Source of the DNA: Limnobacter sp. 130 | GTDB taxonomy: Bacteria; Pseudomonadota; Gammaproteobacteria; Burkholderiales; Burkholderiaceae_B | DNA: 64,000 nt | Direction: 5' to 3' | NCBI RefSeq assembly: GCF_902506325.1 | Contig: NZ_LR732330.1 | Location: forward strand, 310,001-374,000 | In this document: positions 28,117 through 35,641 of the stretch, piece after piece | Layout of the letters: every line of letters starts with the position of its first letter | How positions within the stretch are numbered: the stretch's first letter is position 1 | Notes under the pieces: model-generated | What the model saw: only the letters and a program-made list of their open reading frames with translations | Database searches by the model: none | What the model was told of the DNA's origin: nothing | Translations under genes and position numbers: made by a program

Positions 28117-29666
28117 ATACCAAGCCGCTTTAACATGCGGTGAAAATTACCGGAATCGAGCCCCAGTTGTCTGGCGGCTGCGGCTCGATTGTCATCGGTT
28201 TGCTTCAGCACCTGCTGAATCAAGTTTCTTGAAAACTCATCCACGGCATCGCGATAATCCATGCCACCCATCGGGGTACTCATTGCAATGTCTGGGTGAC
28301 GATGAAGCCGAACATGTTCCTGCCCTGCTTCGGTCAAAAGGTCCAGGTGCTCAAGCTCCACGGTCACCATGGGGCCCGCTTCATCCCGGCGTGCCTTCAA
28401 CGCTGCGCGCCCCAATGTGTGCTCAAGCTCTCGCACATTACCCGGCCAGTTGTAACGCTTTAAGGCCGCTTCGCAACCACGACCCAAACGAAGATTTCGC
28501 AACCCCAACCGACTGCGGTTTTGTTCCAGAAAATAACCGGCCAGCAACACCACGTCGTCGCCCCGCTCACGCAAAGGGGGAATGTGCAAAGGGTAAGCAC
28601 ACAAACGGTGATACAGATCAGCCCTGAAGCGCCCTGCTTTCACCTCGGCAGACAAATCGCGATTGCTGGCCGCAACAATGCGAACATCAACCCGATGCTC
28701 CCTGTCGCTGCCCACACGCTGCACTTGCCCGCTTTGGAGCACCCGAAGCAGCTTGGCCTGCGCAGAGGCACTTAACTCGCCCACCTCATCCAGAAACAAG
28801 GTGCCCTCGTTGGCCAATTCAAACTTGCCCTGGCGATCGCGCTCAGCCCCGGAAAACGCACCCTTAACATGACCAAACAACTCGCTTTCAATCAACTGGT
28901 CAGGCAAAGCTGCGCAATTAATCACCACCAAGGGTAAATTGGCGCGACTCGACATGGCATGCAGAGCCTGCGCAACCAATTCTTTGCCTACACCGGTTTC
29001 GCCATGAATCAGTACTGCCAACTGACTACTGGCAACGGTCAAAATTTCATGCTTTAGATCGCGAATGGGTTTGCTGTCGCCAATCATTTCCCGGCGAGAC
29101 AATTGAACGCCCTCCAGTGCCTGCAAAGCATTGCCATTGCCCTGACTCAGCTTCAAGTTGGTCAAGGTTCGCTCGTTCAATTCAGCCAAATGCACCACAG
29201 CCTCGCCCAAGCGGGCGAACATGGCCATGGCCCGCTCAACTTTGACGTCGAACACCCCTGCCTTCAAAGAATCAAGGGTAATCGCACCCCACAACTTGCC
29301 ATTGACATGCAGGGCACAACCCATGCAATCGTGCACAGTCAAATCCCCCGCATGCACCCCTTCCAGCAGACCATCGTAGGGATCAGGCAGCGTGGACTTG
29401 TTTGGAAAATGAGTGACCCCCCGGTAAGTGACAATCGCATTTAAGCGGGGATGCTCATTCAATTCAAAGCGGCGCCCCAGGCTATCCGGCGTCAAACCCC
29501 GAACGACCAGTGGCTTTAAGGCCGAGCCTTCCTTTTTTAGCAAGGCACACGCGTTGCCCGGCAATGCCGCTGCCAATGAATTCACATAACGTGCATACCG
29601 GGTCTGCGGATCCAGGTCAGCGCCCAAGTCCTCGATCACCGCCATCACAAAACTGGACATTTCCAT
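28113..29666 (-). CDS. norR: Nitric-oxide-responsive sigma-54 activator NorR
   Basis: A 517-residue regulator: an N-terminal GAF domain (about residues 15-180) that in NorR holds an NO-sensing mononuclear iron, an AAA+ domain (Walker A GETGVGKE, Walker B TLFLDEVGEL) and a C-terminal Fis-type helix-turn-helix ending NFHRMLKRLGI. The sigma-54 contact loop reads GAFSGA instead of the usual GAFTGA, a conservative change. EHPRLNAIV, FPNKSTLPDPYDGL and the Fis end match NorR well. It is divergent from hmp, and three NorR-type sites lie directly before its start, so it probably also controls itself. The start is uncertain: the first ATG has no ribosome binding site and sits two bases from a site; ATGs at codons 3 and 8 are alternatives. 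Confidence 0.92.
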   Translation of the reverse strand: MEMSSFVMAVIEDLGADLDPQTRYARYVNSLAAALPGNACALLKKEGSALKPLVVRGLTPDSLGRRFELNEHPRLNAIVTYRGVTHFPNKSTLPDPYDGLLEGVHAGDLTVHDCMGCALHVNGKLWGAITLDSLKAGVFDVKVERAMAMFARLGEAVVHLAELNERTLTNLKLSQGNGNALQALEGVQLSRREMIGDSKPIRDLKHEILTVASSQLAVLIHGETGVGKELVAQALHAMSSRANLPLVVINCAALPDQLIESELFGHVKGAFSGAERDRQGKFELANEGTLFLDEVGELSASAQAKLLRVLQSGQVQRVGSDREHRVDVRIVAASNRDLSAEVKAGRFRADLYHRLCAYPLHIPPLRERGDDVVLLAGYFLEQNRSRLGLRNLRLGRGCEAALKRYNWPGNVRELEHTLGRAALKARRDEAGPMVTVELEHLDLLTEAGQEHVRLHRHPDIAMSTPMGGMDYRDAVDEFSRNLIQQVLKQTDDNRAAAARQLGLDSGNFHRMLKRLGI

Positions 29667-29668
29667 AT

Positions 29669-29685
29669 ATTGTCACTTTAACAAT
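29669..29685. promoter_or_regulatory. NorR-type binding site 1
   Basis: ATTGT-N7-ACAAT, containing the GT-N7-AC core described for NorR enhancers. It lies two bases upstream of the norR ATG. One of three identical-arm sites in the norR-hmp intergenic region. Confidence 0.75.
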
Positions 29686-29686
29686 T

Positions 29687-29703
29687 ATTGTGTTATTAAC
29701 AAT
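29687..29703. promoter_or_regulatory. NorR-type binding site 2
   Basis: ATTGT-N7-ACAAT with the same arms as sites 1 and 3. The centre is 18 bases from the centre of site 1. Confidence 0.75.
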
Positions 29704-29711
29704 AATAGTAC

Positions 29712-29728
29712 ATTGTTTTTAGCACAAT
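29712..29728. promoter_or_regulatory. NorR-type binding site 3
   Basis: ATTGT-N7-ACAAT, centre 25 bases from that of site 2 and about 75 bases upstream of the sigma-54 promoter, a suitable distance for an enhancer. The region between is very AT-rich, which would favour bending. Confidence 0.75.
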
Positions 29729-29802
29729 CTTTTGAAATATTTAACAAATCCATAATTATCAATTAATTATATTAATCAATAGCTTAAAAAAATTTTAACG
29801 TC

Positions 29803-29818
29803 TGGCATGGATCTTGAT
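29803..29818 (+). promoter_or_regulatory. Sigma-54 promoter of hmp
   Basis: TGGCATGGATCTTGAT fits the -24/-12 pattern TGGCAC-N5-TTGCW with the invariant GG and near-invariant TTG in place (GC of the -12 element is GA here). It faces hmp, whose ATG is 60 bases downstream, and is preceded by three NorR-type sites. Confidence 0.8.
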
Positions 29819-29877
29819 AGTACTTGTCACCGAGAAGCATGTGTCAATTTACAATCACGCGAAAAAGGAACATCAAC

Positions 29878-31020
29878 ATGTCAGTGAGCACCGAACAAAA
29901 ACAATGGATCAAGGCAACCATTCCCGCACTTGAACAGGGCGGCGAGGCCTTGACCACGCACTTTTACAAACTGATGTTCAGCAAATACCCGGTTACAGCC
30001 ACTTTTTTCAATCCGGCTCACCAGCAAAAAGGCACCCAACCGCGTGCACTGGCCAATGCGGTACTGGCTTATGCAAAGCACATTGATAACCCAGCCGTGC
30101 TGATGGGTGCGGTTACCCTGATCGTGAACAAACACGTGGCACTGGGCGTTAAGGCCGAGCACTATCCTATCGTGGGCGAATGCCTGCTGCAGGCCATGAA
30201 AGAAGTACTGGGTGCAGCAGCCACCCCCGAAATTATCGACGCCTGGGCAGCCGCATACGGCCAACTGGCCGATATTTTAATTAATGCAGAAGCCAACCTG
30301 TATGCCAAACAAGCCATGTCCGCTGGAGGGTGGGAGGGGCAACGCGCTTTCAGAATTGCCGCGAAAGAGCAAGAAAGCGAACTGGTCACATCTTTTTACC
30401 TGAAACCGGTGGACGGCAAAGAGATCATGACCTTCAAGCCAGGGCAATACATTACCCTGCACTTGAATATCAATGACACAAGCATCATGCGCAACTATTC
30501 CCTGTCTGACTCACCCAATGGGGAGCACTACCGAATCTCGGTAAAACGCGAAGAAGGTGGCATGGTGTCCAACCACCTTCACAATGAATTTGCTGTGGGC
30601 GACACCGTGCAACTCAGCCCGCCCTGTGGCGAGTTTGTACTCGATGACAGCAAAGACCCACTGGTGTTGATTACCGCAGGCGTGGGGCTGACACCCGCCA
30701 TTGCCATGCTCAAAGCTGTTGCCGGCCAGCGCGAGATTCGATTCATTCATGCCTGCAAGAACGTAGCGCAGCACTCATTCAAGAATCTGACTGAGCAATT
30801 GAAGGCTCAACACAGCAATATCACCACCGAGTATGTTTATGAAAATCAGCATGGCTTGATCAAAGCCCAAACCATTGAAAACAACCTGCCCAACAATGCA
30901 CAAGTTTACTTTTTGGGACCAGTTGGTTTCATGGGTGCAGTGAAAAGCATGCTCGGAAAACTGGGCGTGCCTGCCGACCGTCAGCATTTTGAGTTTTTCG
31001 GCCCTGCGCAAGCCATTTGA
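29878..31020 (+). CDS. hmp: Flavohaemoprotein, nitric oxide dioxygenase
   Basis: A 380-residue protein with a globin domain (residues 1-140), then a FAD domain and an NAD domain. The proximal haem His is His86 in NKHVALG, the distal Tyr30 lies in HFYKLMF, the FAD site is RNYSLSD, and the NAD domain has TAGVGLTPAIAML. Hmp turns NO and oxygen into nitrate in the cytoplasm. The ATG at 29878 has AAGGAA about seven bases upstream; a longer frame to 29824 would start within the promoter. Control by NorR and sigma-54 is predicted from the upstream sites. A stand-alone receiver gene converges on its end. Confidence 0.95.
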   Translation: MSVSTEQKQWIKATIPALEQGGEALTTHFYKLMFSKYPVTATFFNPAHQQKGTQPRALANAVLAYAKHIDNPAVLMGAVTLIVNKHVALGVKAEHYPIVGECLLQAMKEVLGAAATPEIIDAWAAAYGQLADILINAEANLYAKQAMSAGGWEGQRAFRIAAKEQESELVTSFYLKPVDGKEIMTFKPGQYITLHLNINDTSIMRNYSLSDSPNGEHYRISVKREEGGMVSNHLHNEFAVGDTVQLSPPCGEFVLDDSKDPLVLITAGVGLTPAIAMLKAVAGQREIRFIHACKNVAQHSFKNLTEQLKAQHSNITTEYVYENQHGLIKAQTIENNLPNNAQVYFLGPVGFMGAVKSMLGKLGVPADRQHFEFFGPAQAI

Positions 31021-31033
31021 TTGATTTGAGGAA

Positions 31034-31459
31034 CTAAGCCGACAAGCCTTTGGCTTTGCCAGAGGCTTGAGCCTGCACAAACTCCAGCAACTCATCAATT
31101 TGAAACGATTTGTCGAAAAAAGCCTTGGCACCAAGGCTTAAGCACCGGTGCCGTATGACCAAATTGGAGTAGTTGGAAAACACCACAATATTAACCGGGT
31201 GCGGATTCATCTCCAGACTTTGCTGGAGGTTCTTCAACACACCCAGCCCGGTACCTGATTCCAATTCCAAATCAACGATTGCCAAATCAGCGCATTCATT
31301 CCGTATTGTCGCAAGTGCCGCTTCCTCGGACTCCACACTTGCAATAACCTGCACACTGGGAATTTCACACAGCATCGCCTGCAACATGGTCTGCAACTCG
31401 ATCGAGTCTTCAACCACCAGCACACGCAAGGGGAGCTGATCCATACAGTTTTGTTTCAT
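31034..31459 (-). CDS. Single-domain response regulator (receiver only)
   Basis: A 141-residue CheY-like receiver with no output domain. The acidic pair VVEDS, the phospho-acceptor Asp63 in IVDLELESG, the VFSNYSN Ser/Thr position and the Lys in FFDKSFQ are all present, so it should be phosphorylated. A short Gln/Ala/Lys tail follows the domain. The ATG at 31457-31459 has AGGTG seven bases upstream; a GTG three codons earlier is possible. It lies between hmp and the BON gene; the kinase at 32657-34048 is the nearest candidate partner, but that pairing is inferred from distance only. Confidence 0.85.
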   Translation of the reverse strand: MKQNCMDQLPLRVLVVEDSIELQTMLQAMLCEIPSVQVIASVESEEAALATIRNECADLAIVDLELESGTGLGVLKNLQQSLEMNPHPVNIVVFSNYSNLVIRHRCLSLGAKAFFDKSFQIDELLEFVQAQASGKAKGLSA

Positions 31460-31471
31460 GGCAGACACCTG

Positions 31472-31503
31472 AAACGCCCCGCCAGCGAGAAGGCCGGCGA
31501 GGC
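31472..31503 (-). terminator. Hairpin after the BON gene
   Basis: On the minus strand GCCTCGCC pairs with GGCGGGGC (one G-U) across a 12-base loop and is followed by GTTTC. The stem is strong but the U-tract is short, so termination may be partial before the receiver gene. Confidence 0.35.
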
Positions 31504-31517
31504 ATCATGACAGCCCG

Positions 31518-31850
31518 TTAAGACTTGGGCTTCAACTCAATCAAATTGGAGACAGCTTTCACGCCCTCCACCTGCTTGGCCAACGCTTCGGCACGATCAA
31601 TCTCGGCCTCGGTTTTGGCTTCGCCTGACAACACCACCACGCCTTGCTTGGTTTCCACATGAACACGCAAAGCGCTTACTGTTTTGTCCTCAGCGTGTTT
31701 TGCTTTCACCTTGGTGGTAATGGTGGCATCGTCCACATACTGCCCTACGGCTTTCAGGGGCTCTTTACCCTGCTCTGCTGCATAGACTGGGCTCAACGCA
31801 GACAAAGCAATACCAGAAGCAATCAAAGTTTGTGTGATCAATGTTTTCAT
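31518..31850 (-). CDS. BON-domain periplasmic protein (OsmY-like)
   Basis: A 110-residue protein with a Sec signal peptide (cleavage expected after SPVYA near residue 24) and one BON domain (about 40-108): DDATITTKVKAKH, then VHVETKQGVVVLSGEA, then VKAVSNLIELK. BON proteins bind phospholipid surfaces and are often induced by osmotic or envelope stress; the exact job is unknown. AAGGAG lies eight bases before the ATG. It is divergent from the NarL-type regulator gene across 185 bases. Confidence 0.9.
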   Translation of the reverse strand: MKTLITQTLIASGIALSALSPVYAAEQGKEPLKAVGQYVDDATITTKVKAKHAEDKTVSALRVHVETKQGVVVLSGEAKTEAEIDRAEALAKQVEGVKAVSNLIELKPKS

Positions 31851-32035
31851 AGTTGTACTCCTTCAAAGTGTTTGAACTGACTACTTTCAAGAAATCAAGA
31901 TCAAAGGTATGTATTGATCAGGCTTCATGCGTTCAATACTACTGAGGGGCAAAACTGAGATCTGTCCGACAAGGACGATTCAATTGTAGGAATAGTCTGG
32001 CCTCAATGATTTACAACCCCAAAAGGAATACACAG

Positions 32036-32671
32036 ATGATTCGATTGGCCATTGTTGATGATCATGCCATTGTGCGCGCTGGCTTTCGCGAAATGCTGAA
32101 TGAAGAATTGGGAATGTCCATTCAGTTCGAAGCCGCATGCGCCGAAGAAGCAAAAACATTGCTTGGACAACACCCCTGCGACGTACTCATGCTCGACTTG
32201 TCACTGCCTGATCAAAACGGCATCGACCTGCTTCGAACCGTGAAACAACGCCACGATGAAACACAGGTATTAATTATTAGCAGCTTTTCGGAAGACCGGT
32301 ACGCCCTGCCCATGATTCGCAGTGGCGCAAGCGGCTATTTGTGCAAGGACTGCGATCGCAACGACCTGATCAATGCAATACACACCGTTGCACAGGGTCG
32401 CCGCTACATTTCTGCCAACACGGCCGAACTGCTTGCCCGTGAAGTGATGGGAGAAGCAGAAAAAACCGCTCATGAACAATTGTCGGAGCGCGAAATGCAG
32501 GTGTTCATTCGACTGGCGAAAGGCGAAAGCGTGTCACAGATCGCCGAGGCACTTCATCTTAGTGTGAAAACAGTCAGCACCTATCGGTCCAGGTTGCTTG
32601 AGAAACTGAGTGTTGGCAGCAATGCCGAACTTGCGACTTATGCCCACCAGCATGGATTAATCTTTGCCTGA
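32036..32671 (+). CDS. NarL/FixJ-type response regulator
   Basis: A 211-residue regulator with a receiver domain (acidic VDDH, Asp54 in LMLDLSLPD, Lys in YLCKDC) and a LuxR-type helix-turn-helix (LSEREMQVFIRLAKGESVSQIAE followed by LSVKTVSTYRSRLLEKL). ATG at 32036 has AAGGAA seven bases upstream, better than the start ten codons earlier. It converges with the histidine kinase gene, overlapping its end by 15 bases; the HisKA_3 class of that kinase is the usual partner of NarL-type regulators, so they are probably a pair. Targets are not visible. Confidence 0.9.
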   Translation: MIRLAIVDDHAIVRAGFREMLNEELGMSIQFEAACAEEAKTLLGQHPCDVLMLDLSLPDQNGIDLLRTVKQRHDETQVLIISSFSEDRYALPMIRSGASGYLCKDCDRNDLINAIHTVAQGRRYISANTAELLAREVMGEAEKTAHEQLSEREMQVFIRLAKGESVSQIAEALHLSVKTVSTYRSRLLEKLSVGSNAELATYAHQHGLIFA

Positions 32672-34048
32672 ACACATGCCTTTGATCATGGGTAGATGTA
32701 CTTTGATCCGGGTTCCTTGACCCGGGCTCGAGCTTAACAGCAACTTTCCATTGAACATTTGGGCACGGTGTTTCATTCCGGCAATGCCGTGACCATGCAA
32801 TTCAATGTCTTGGGTATCAAATCCAACACCGTTGTCTCGAATACTCAGGCACACCTCACCCGCCTCCTCACTCAAACTCAGCCACACCCGGCTGGCCTTC
32901 GCGTATTTTCGAATGTTGTTCAGCGACTCTTGTGCCACGCGAAACAATGCCAAAGACTGTTCAGCATTCAGATTCAATTCACGATCCGGGAAACTCATTT
33001 CAATCGGCAAATCAATTTCAAATTGCTGCCCAAGTGAGCGCAGTGCCTCGACCAACCCCAAACCTTTCAGCAAGGGGGGTTGTAAATCGTCCACCAAGCG
33101 GCGCGTCAGCGTAATGGTGCTGCCTATATTCTCGATCAAGCGCAATAAGCGCTCTTGCACATCGTCTGCCAATTGCCCGCCTAGCGAACGGCGTAGCCAG
33201 CCAGCGTCCATTTTTGCTGCAGTCAGTGCAGACCCCATTTCATCGTGCAACTCACGGGCAATGTGCTGGCGCTCCTCCTCTTGCGCAGTGGTCAGGTTGC
33301 TGGCCAGGTTAGTCAACTCCAGTGTGCGCGCCGACACCTTCGCTTCAAGGCGATTGTTTTCGGTTTTCAACAGCTCCTGAATGCGGGCCCGCAGGGCCAC
33401 CTGCCTTTGCTGCACCACAAACAAACCAACAATCAACAACAGGGACGCAATACCCAAGGCATAGCCCACATACTGAATTTTGTCGGCTCTTGCCAAATAC
33501 ATGTTCTCAAGGTCCTGATGAGCCTTTTCCCGCCGCGCTTTCAGTATCGCGAGTCGAACACGAATTTGGTCCATCAGTTGTTTGCCAAGTTCCCCGTGCT
33601 CCTCCGACAAAGCCACTGGTGCCTTGCCTTGGCTCAACATTTCGCCCAGATACTGAAACTTCGCCTCAACCAGGCGCTTCAAAGCCTGCAAGTCTGCATG
33701 ATCATCTGAACCTGGTGGAATATCAAAATTCATGGAAGCCATCAACGGCTCCAGTCGGGCTGCGGTGCTGCGGTAGGGCTCAAGATAAACGTCGTTGCGC
33801 ATCAGCAGGAACGACAAGGCACTGGCCTCGGCATCCACCAGCAAAACCCACAACTGATCAAGGCGATCAATTCTTTTTTGATTGATTTCGGCCATGGCCA
33901 TCACCTCGGCATTCATTCTGGAATGGGTGTAGGTGATGCCCAACAAGGCCAGCACCATGGCGCAACCAAAGATGAAAAGCCAATAGGGACGACCATGCCG
34001 AATCTGGCTTCGCACGGATCGAATTGACGAGTGAACAGAATTATTCAA
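32657..34048 (-). CDS. CHASE3-type sensor histidine kinase, HisKA_3 (NarX-like class)
   Basis: A 463-residue membrane kinase: a membrane helix near residues 23-42, a periplasmic CHASE3-like sensor (DAEASALSFLLMRNDVYLEPY and following helices), a second membrane helix near 195-215, a coiled coil, the phospho-His in IARELHDEMGSAL (around residue 268), and the ATPase with NIRKYAKAS, DNGVGFD and GHGIAGMKHRA. The longest start is a TTG with AGG five bases upstream; no other good start precedes the first membrane helix. It is tail-to-tail with the NarL-type regulator with a 15-base overlap. The signal sensed is unknown. Confidence 0.88.
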   Translation of the reverse strand: MNNSVHSSIRSVRSQIRHGRPYWLFIFGCAMVLALLGITYTHSRMNAEVMAMAEINQKRIDRLDQLWVLLVDAEASALSFLLMRNDVYLEPYRSTAARLEPLMASMNFDIPPGSDDHADLQALKRLVEAKFQYLGEMLSQGKAPVALSEEHGELGKQLMDQIRVRLAILKARREKAHQDLENMYLARADKIQYVGYALGIASLLLIVGLFVVQQRQVALRARIQELLKTENNRLEAKVSARTLELTNLASNLTTAQEEERQHIARELHDEMGSALTAAKMDAGWLRRSLGGQLADDVQERLLRLIENIGSTITLTRRLVDDLQPPLLKGLGLVEALRSLGQQFEIDLPIEMSFPDRELNLNAEQSLALFRVAQESLNNIRKYAKASRVWLSLSEEAGEVCLSIRDNGVGFDTQDIELHGHGIAGMKHRAQMFNGKLLLSSSPGQGTRIKVHLPMIKGMCSGKD

Positions 34049-34071
34049 ACAGACCTTTAAAGACGCACAAA

Positions 34072-34090
34072 GGCCACTTCTCAGGTGGCC
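34072..34090 (-). terminator. Hairpin after the DUF1328 gene
   Basis: GGCCAC pairs with GTGGCC across a seven-base loop, followed on the minus strand by TTTGTG. It lies between the DUF1328 stop and the kinase start and may partly separate the two transcripts. Confidence 0.4.
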
Positions 34091-34122
34091 CGGCTTTGAT
34101 TCAACCCAAGCGTTTCAAATAA

Positions 34123-34290
34123 CTACGGCCTGGATTTAATCAAGTTCACGACAAAAGTAATTGCCGCAAGCACAATGAAAATGAAAAACAATACTTTTGC
34201 AATTTCCACCGCACCGGCCGCAATACCACCAAATCCAAACAAAGCAGCGATTAATGCAATTACAAAAAACACAACTGCGTAGTGCAACAT
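34123..34290 (-). CDS. DUF1328 small membrane protein (YtjA-like)
   Basis: A 55-residue protein found by direct reading of the minus strand. It begins [19 protein letters not shown], continues with the conserved Gly/Ala-rich [17 protein letters not shown] and ends with a second hydrophobic helix and LIKSRP. This two-helix layout is the DUF1328/YtjA pattern of small inner-membrane proteins of unknown function, often stress-inducible. AAGGAG lies seven bases before the ATG. Upstream, a 192-base divergent region holds an 11-base palindrome (TTTACAGTAAA, 34324-34334) and no certain promoter. Confidence 0.85.
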   Translation of the reverse strand: MLHYAVVFFVIALIAALFGFGGIAAGAVEIAKVLFFIFIVLAAITFVVNLIKSRP

Positions 34291-34482
34291 GATCAACTCC
34301 TTGGGGGTTTAGTTGGTTGACGCTTTACAGTAAACGCCTTAAGTGGAAAAGTAGGTCAGCTTTTGCCGAAGAAGTTGTGAGCAATGTCCTACAAGCTGGC
34401 AAAACACGCCTCTATTTTCTGGTTTGCCGCCTGAAGAATAGGTTAAATTAAATACAGATCATCCCGTAACAAAAGGATCATC

Positions 34483-35415
34483 GTGATTCTTGTCATCGCA
34501 AACCCAAAAGCTGGCTATCTCAAAACACGCAATTCCAGCGGCAGCCTTGCGGAAATTCACCGCATTCTGGGCAATGCCGGACATGTGGCATTGACTCAAA
34601 ATGCACAAGAACTAGAACAGGCCCTACTTGCCTACCAAAGCAGTCCACCCACTGTAATTGTGCCTTTTGGTGGGGATGGCACCGTGTCTGCGGTTTTGGG
34701 TGCAGCGGCCAAAGTGTGGGGGGAACAGGCGATTCCGCCAATTTTTCCCTTGCATGCAGGCACCATGAACATGATCGCCTGGGACGTGTATCCAAAAACA
34801 GCGCCGCTAAAAGCACTGCGCTGGTTGGTTGAACACCAGGCAAACGCCCTTTTACACAGCACACCGCGCTACCCCGTTAAAACCTCGGGCGAACAATACG
34901 GATTTGTATTTGGTTTCGGCGTCACGGTGAACTTCATGCACGCCTATTACAGCCTGGGCAGTGGCCCTGTTGCTGCCGCCAAACTCTTGGCCAAAATTGC
35001 CTGGGGAATTATTCGCCGAAGCGAATTTGTAGACAGGCTTTTTTCAACAGTTAAAGGGCAGCAAATCCGCAACAGCGCAGCACCACAGCAATTTGCCTGG
35101 CAGGCCTGCCTTGCGCTGAGCATTAAGTGTTTACCACTTCGATTTCGTGTATCCACCAGCGGCGGGCCACAGGCCCAACAAGACATGTGCCTGATCGCAG
35201 GCGTACCCAACAAACTTGCGCTTGTGTTGAACCTGTTGAGAATCTGGTTCGGGAGCATGCCAGCCAGCATCGGCGTCGAGCGCAGCACCATTTCCAGCAT
35301 TGAATTTCAGTTTGACGCGCCAACAGCATGGCAACTCGACGGCGATGTGCACCCGCCTGTGAATTCAATTCAGATCAGCAGTGCCCCTGCTGTTCAATTT
35401 GTGGCCATGGAATAA
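34483..35415 (+). CDS. Diacylglycerol kinase-like lipid kinase family protein
   Basis: A 310-residue protein with the DAGK catalytic domain: VIANPKAGY at the N-terminus, the ATP-binding FGGDGTVSAVLG near residues 64-75, and the PLHAGTMNMIAWD segment. Members phosphorylate diacylglycerol, sphingoid bases or related lipids; the substrate here is unknown. The C-terminal half is a beta-sandwich with the final QLDGD motif. The GTG start has AAGGA seven bases upstream. It stands alone and is followed by a strong terminator before the tRNA-Ser gene. Confidence 0.86.
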   Translation: MILVIANPKAGYLKTRNSSGSLAEIHRILGNAGHVALTQNAQELEQALLAYQSSPPTVIVPFGGDGTVSAVLGAAAKVWGEQAIPPIFPLHAGTMNMIAWDVYPKTAPLKALRWLVEHQANALLHSTPRYPVKTSGEQYGFVFGFGVTVNFMHAYYSLGSGPVAAAKLLAKIAWGIIRRSEFVDRLFSTVKGQQIRNSAAPQQFAWQACLALSIKCLPLRFRVSTSGGPQAQQDMCLIAGVPNKLALVLNLLRIWFGSMPASIGVERSTISSIEFQFDAPTAWQLDGDVHPPVNSIQISSAPAVQFVAME

Positions 35416-35418
35416 AAA

Positions 35419-35446
35419 AAGGGATCCCAAGCGGGATCCCTTTTTC
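35419..35446. terminator. Bidirectional intrinsic terminator
   Basis: The perfect stem GGGATCCC-AAGC-GGGATCCC has a run of A on the left and five T on the right. It lies directly after the lipid-kinase gene (plus strand) and directly after the tRNA-Ser gene (minus strand), so it can end both transcripts. Confidence 0.85.
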
Positions 35447-35450
35447 ATTC

Positions 35451-35541
35451 TGGCGGAGACGAGAGGATTTGAACCTCCGATACCCTTTTGGGGTATGCTC
35501 CCTTAGCAGGGGAGTGCCTTCGACCACTCGGCCACGTCTCC
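35451..35541 (-). tRNA. tRNA-Ser (anticodon GCU)
   Basis: On the minus strand the sequence folds as a class II tRNA: acceptor GGAGACG pairing with the 3' GTCTCC, D-arm GCCGAGTGG, anticodon arm with CTGCTAA (anticodon GCU, reads AGC and AGU), a long variable arm built of TACCC/GGGTA, T-arm GGTTCAAATCC, discriminator G and an encoded CCA. Length including CCA is 91 bases. A promoter lies only a few bases upstream. Confidence 0.96.
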
Positions 35542-35551
35542 AGAAGGCCGA

Positions 35552-35580
35552 ATTATACACGGTTTCGGCCAAAATGTTGA
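35552..35580 (-). promoter_or_regulatory. Sigma-70 promoter of tRNA-Ser
   Basis: On the minus strand TCAACA and a perfect TATAAT are separated by 17 bases. Transcription would begin about four bases before the mature tRNA 5' end, leaving almost no leader. An inverted repeat GGCCGAA/TTCGGCC spans the -10 region. Nothing else is visible between this promoter and the end of lysC. Confidence 0.6.
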
Positions 35581-35641
35581 ATGCAGGCGCAAATCGCTTT
35601 CACACAACTTGCGCCACATTCATGTCATGCAAAGTCCCGGT

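Noticed and set aside
31020-31085. Terminator after hmp
   Set aside because: An imperfect stem (AAGCCT / AGGCTT) exists but lies in the receiver coding end and lacks a T-run.
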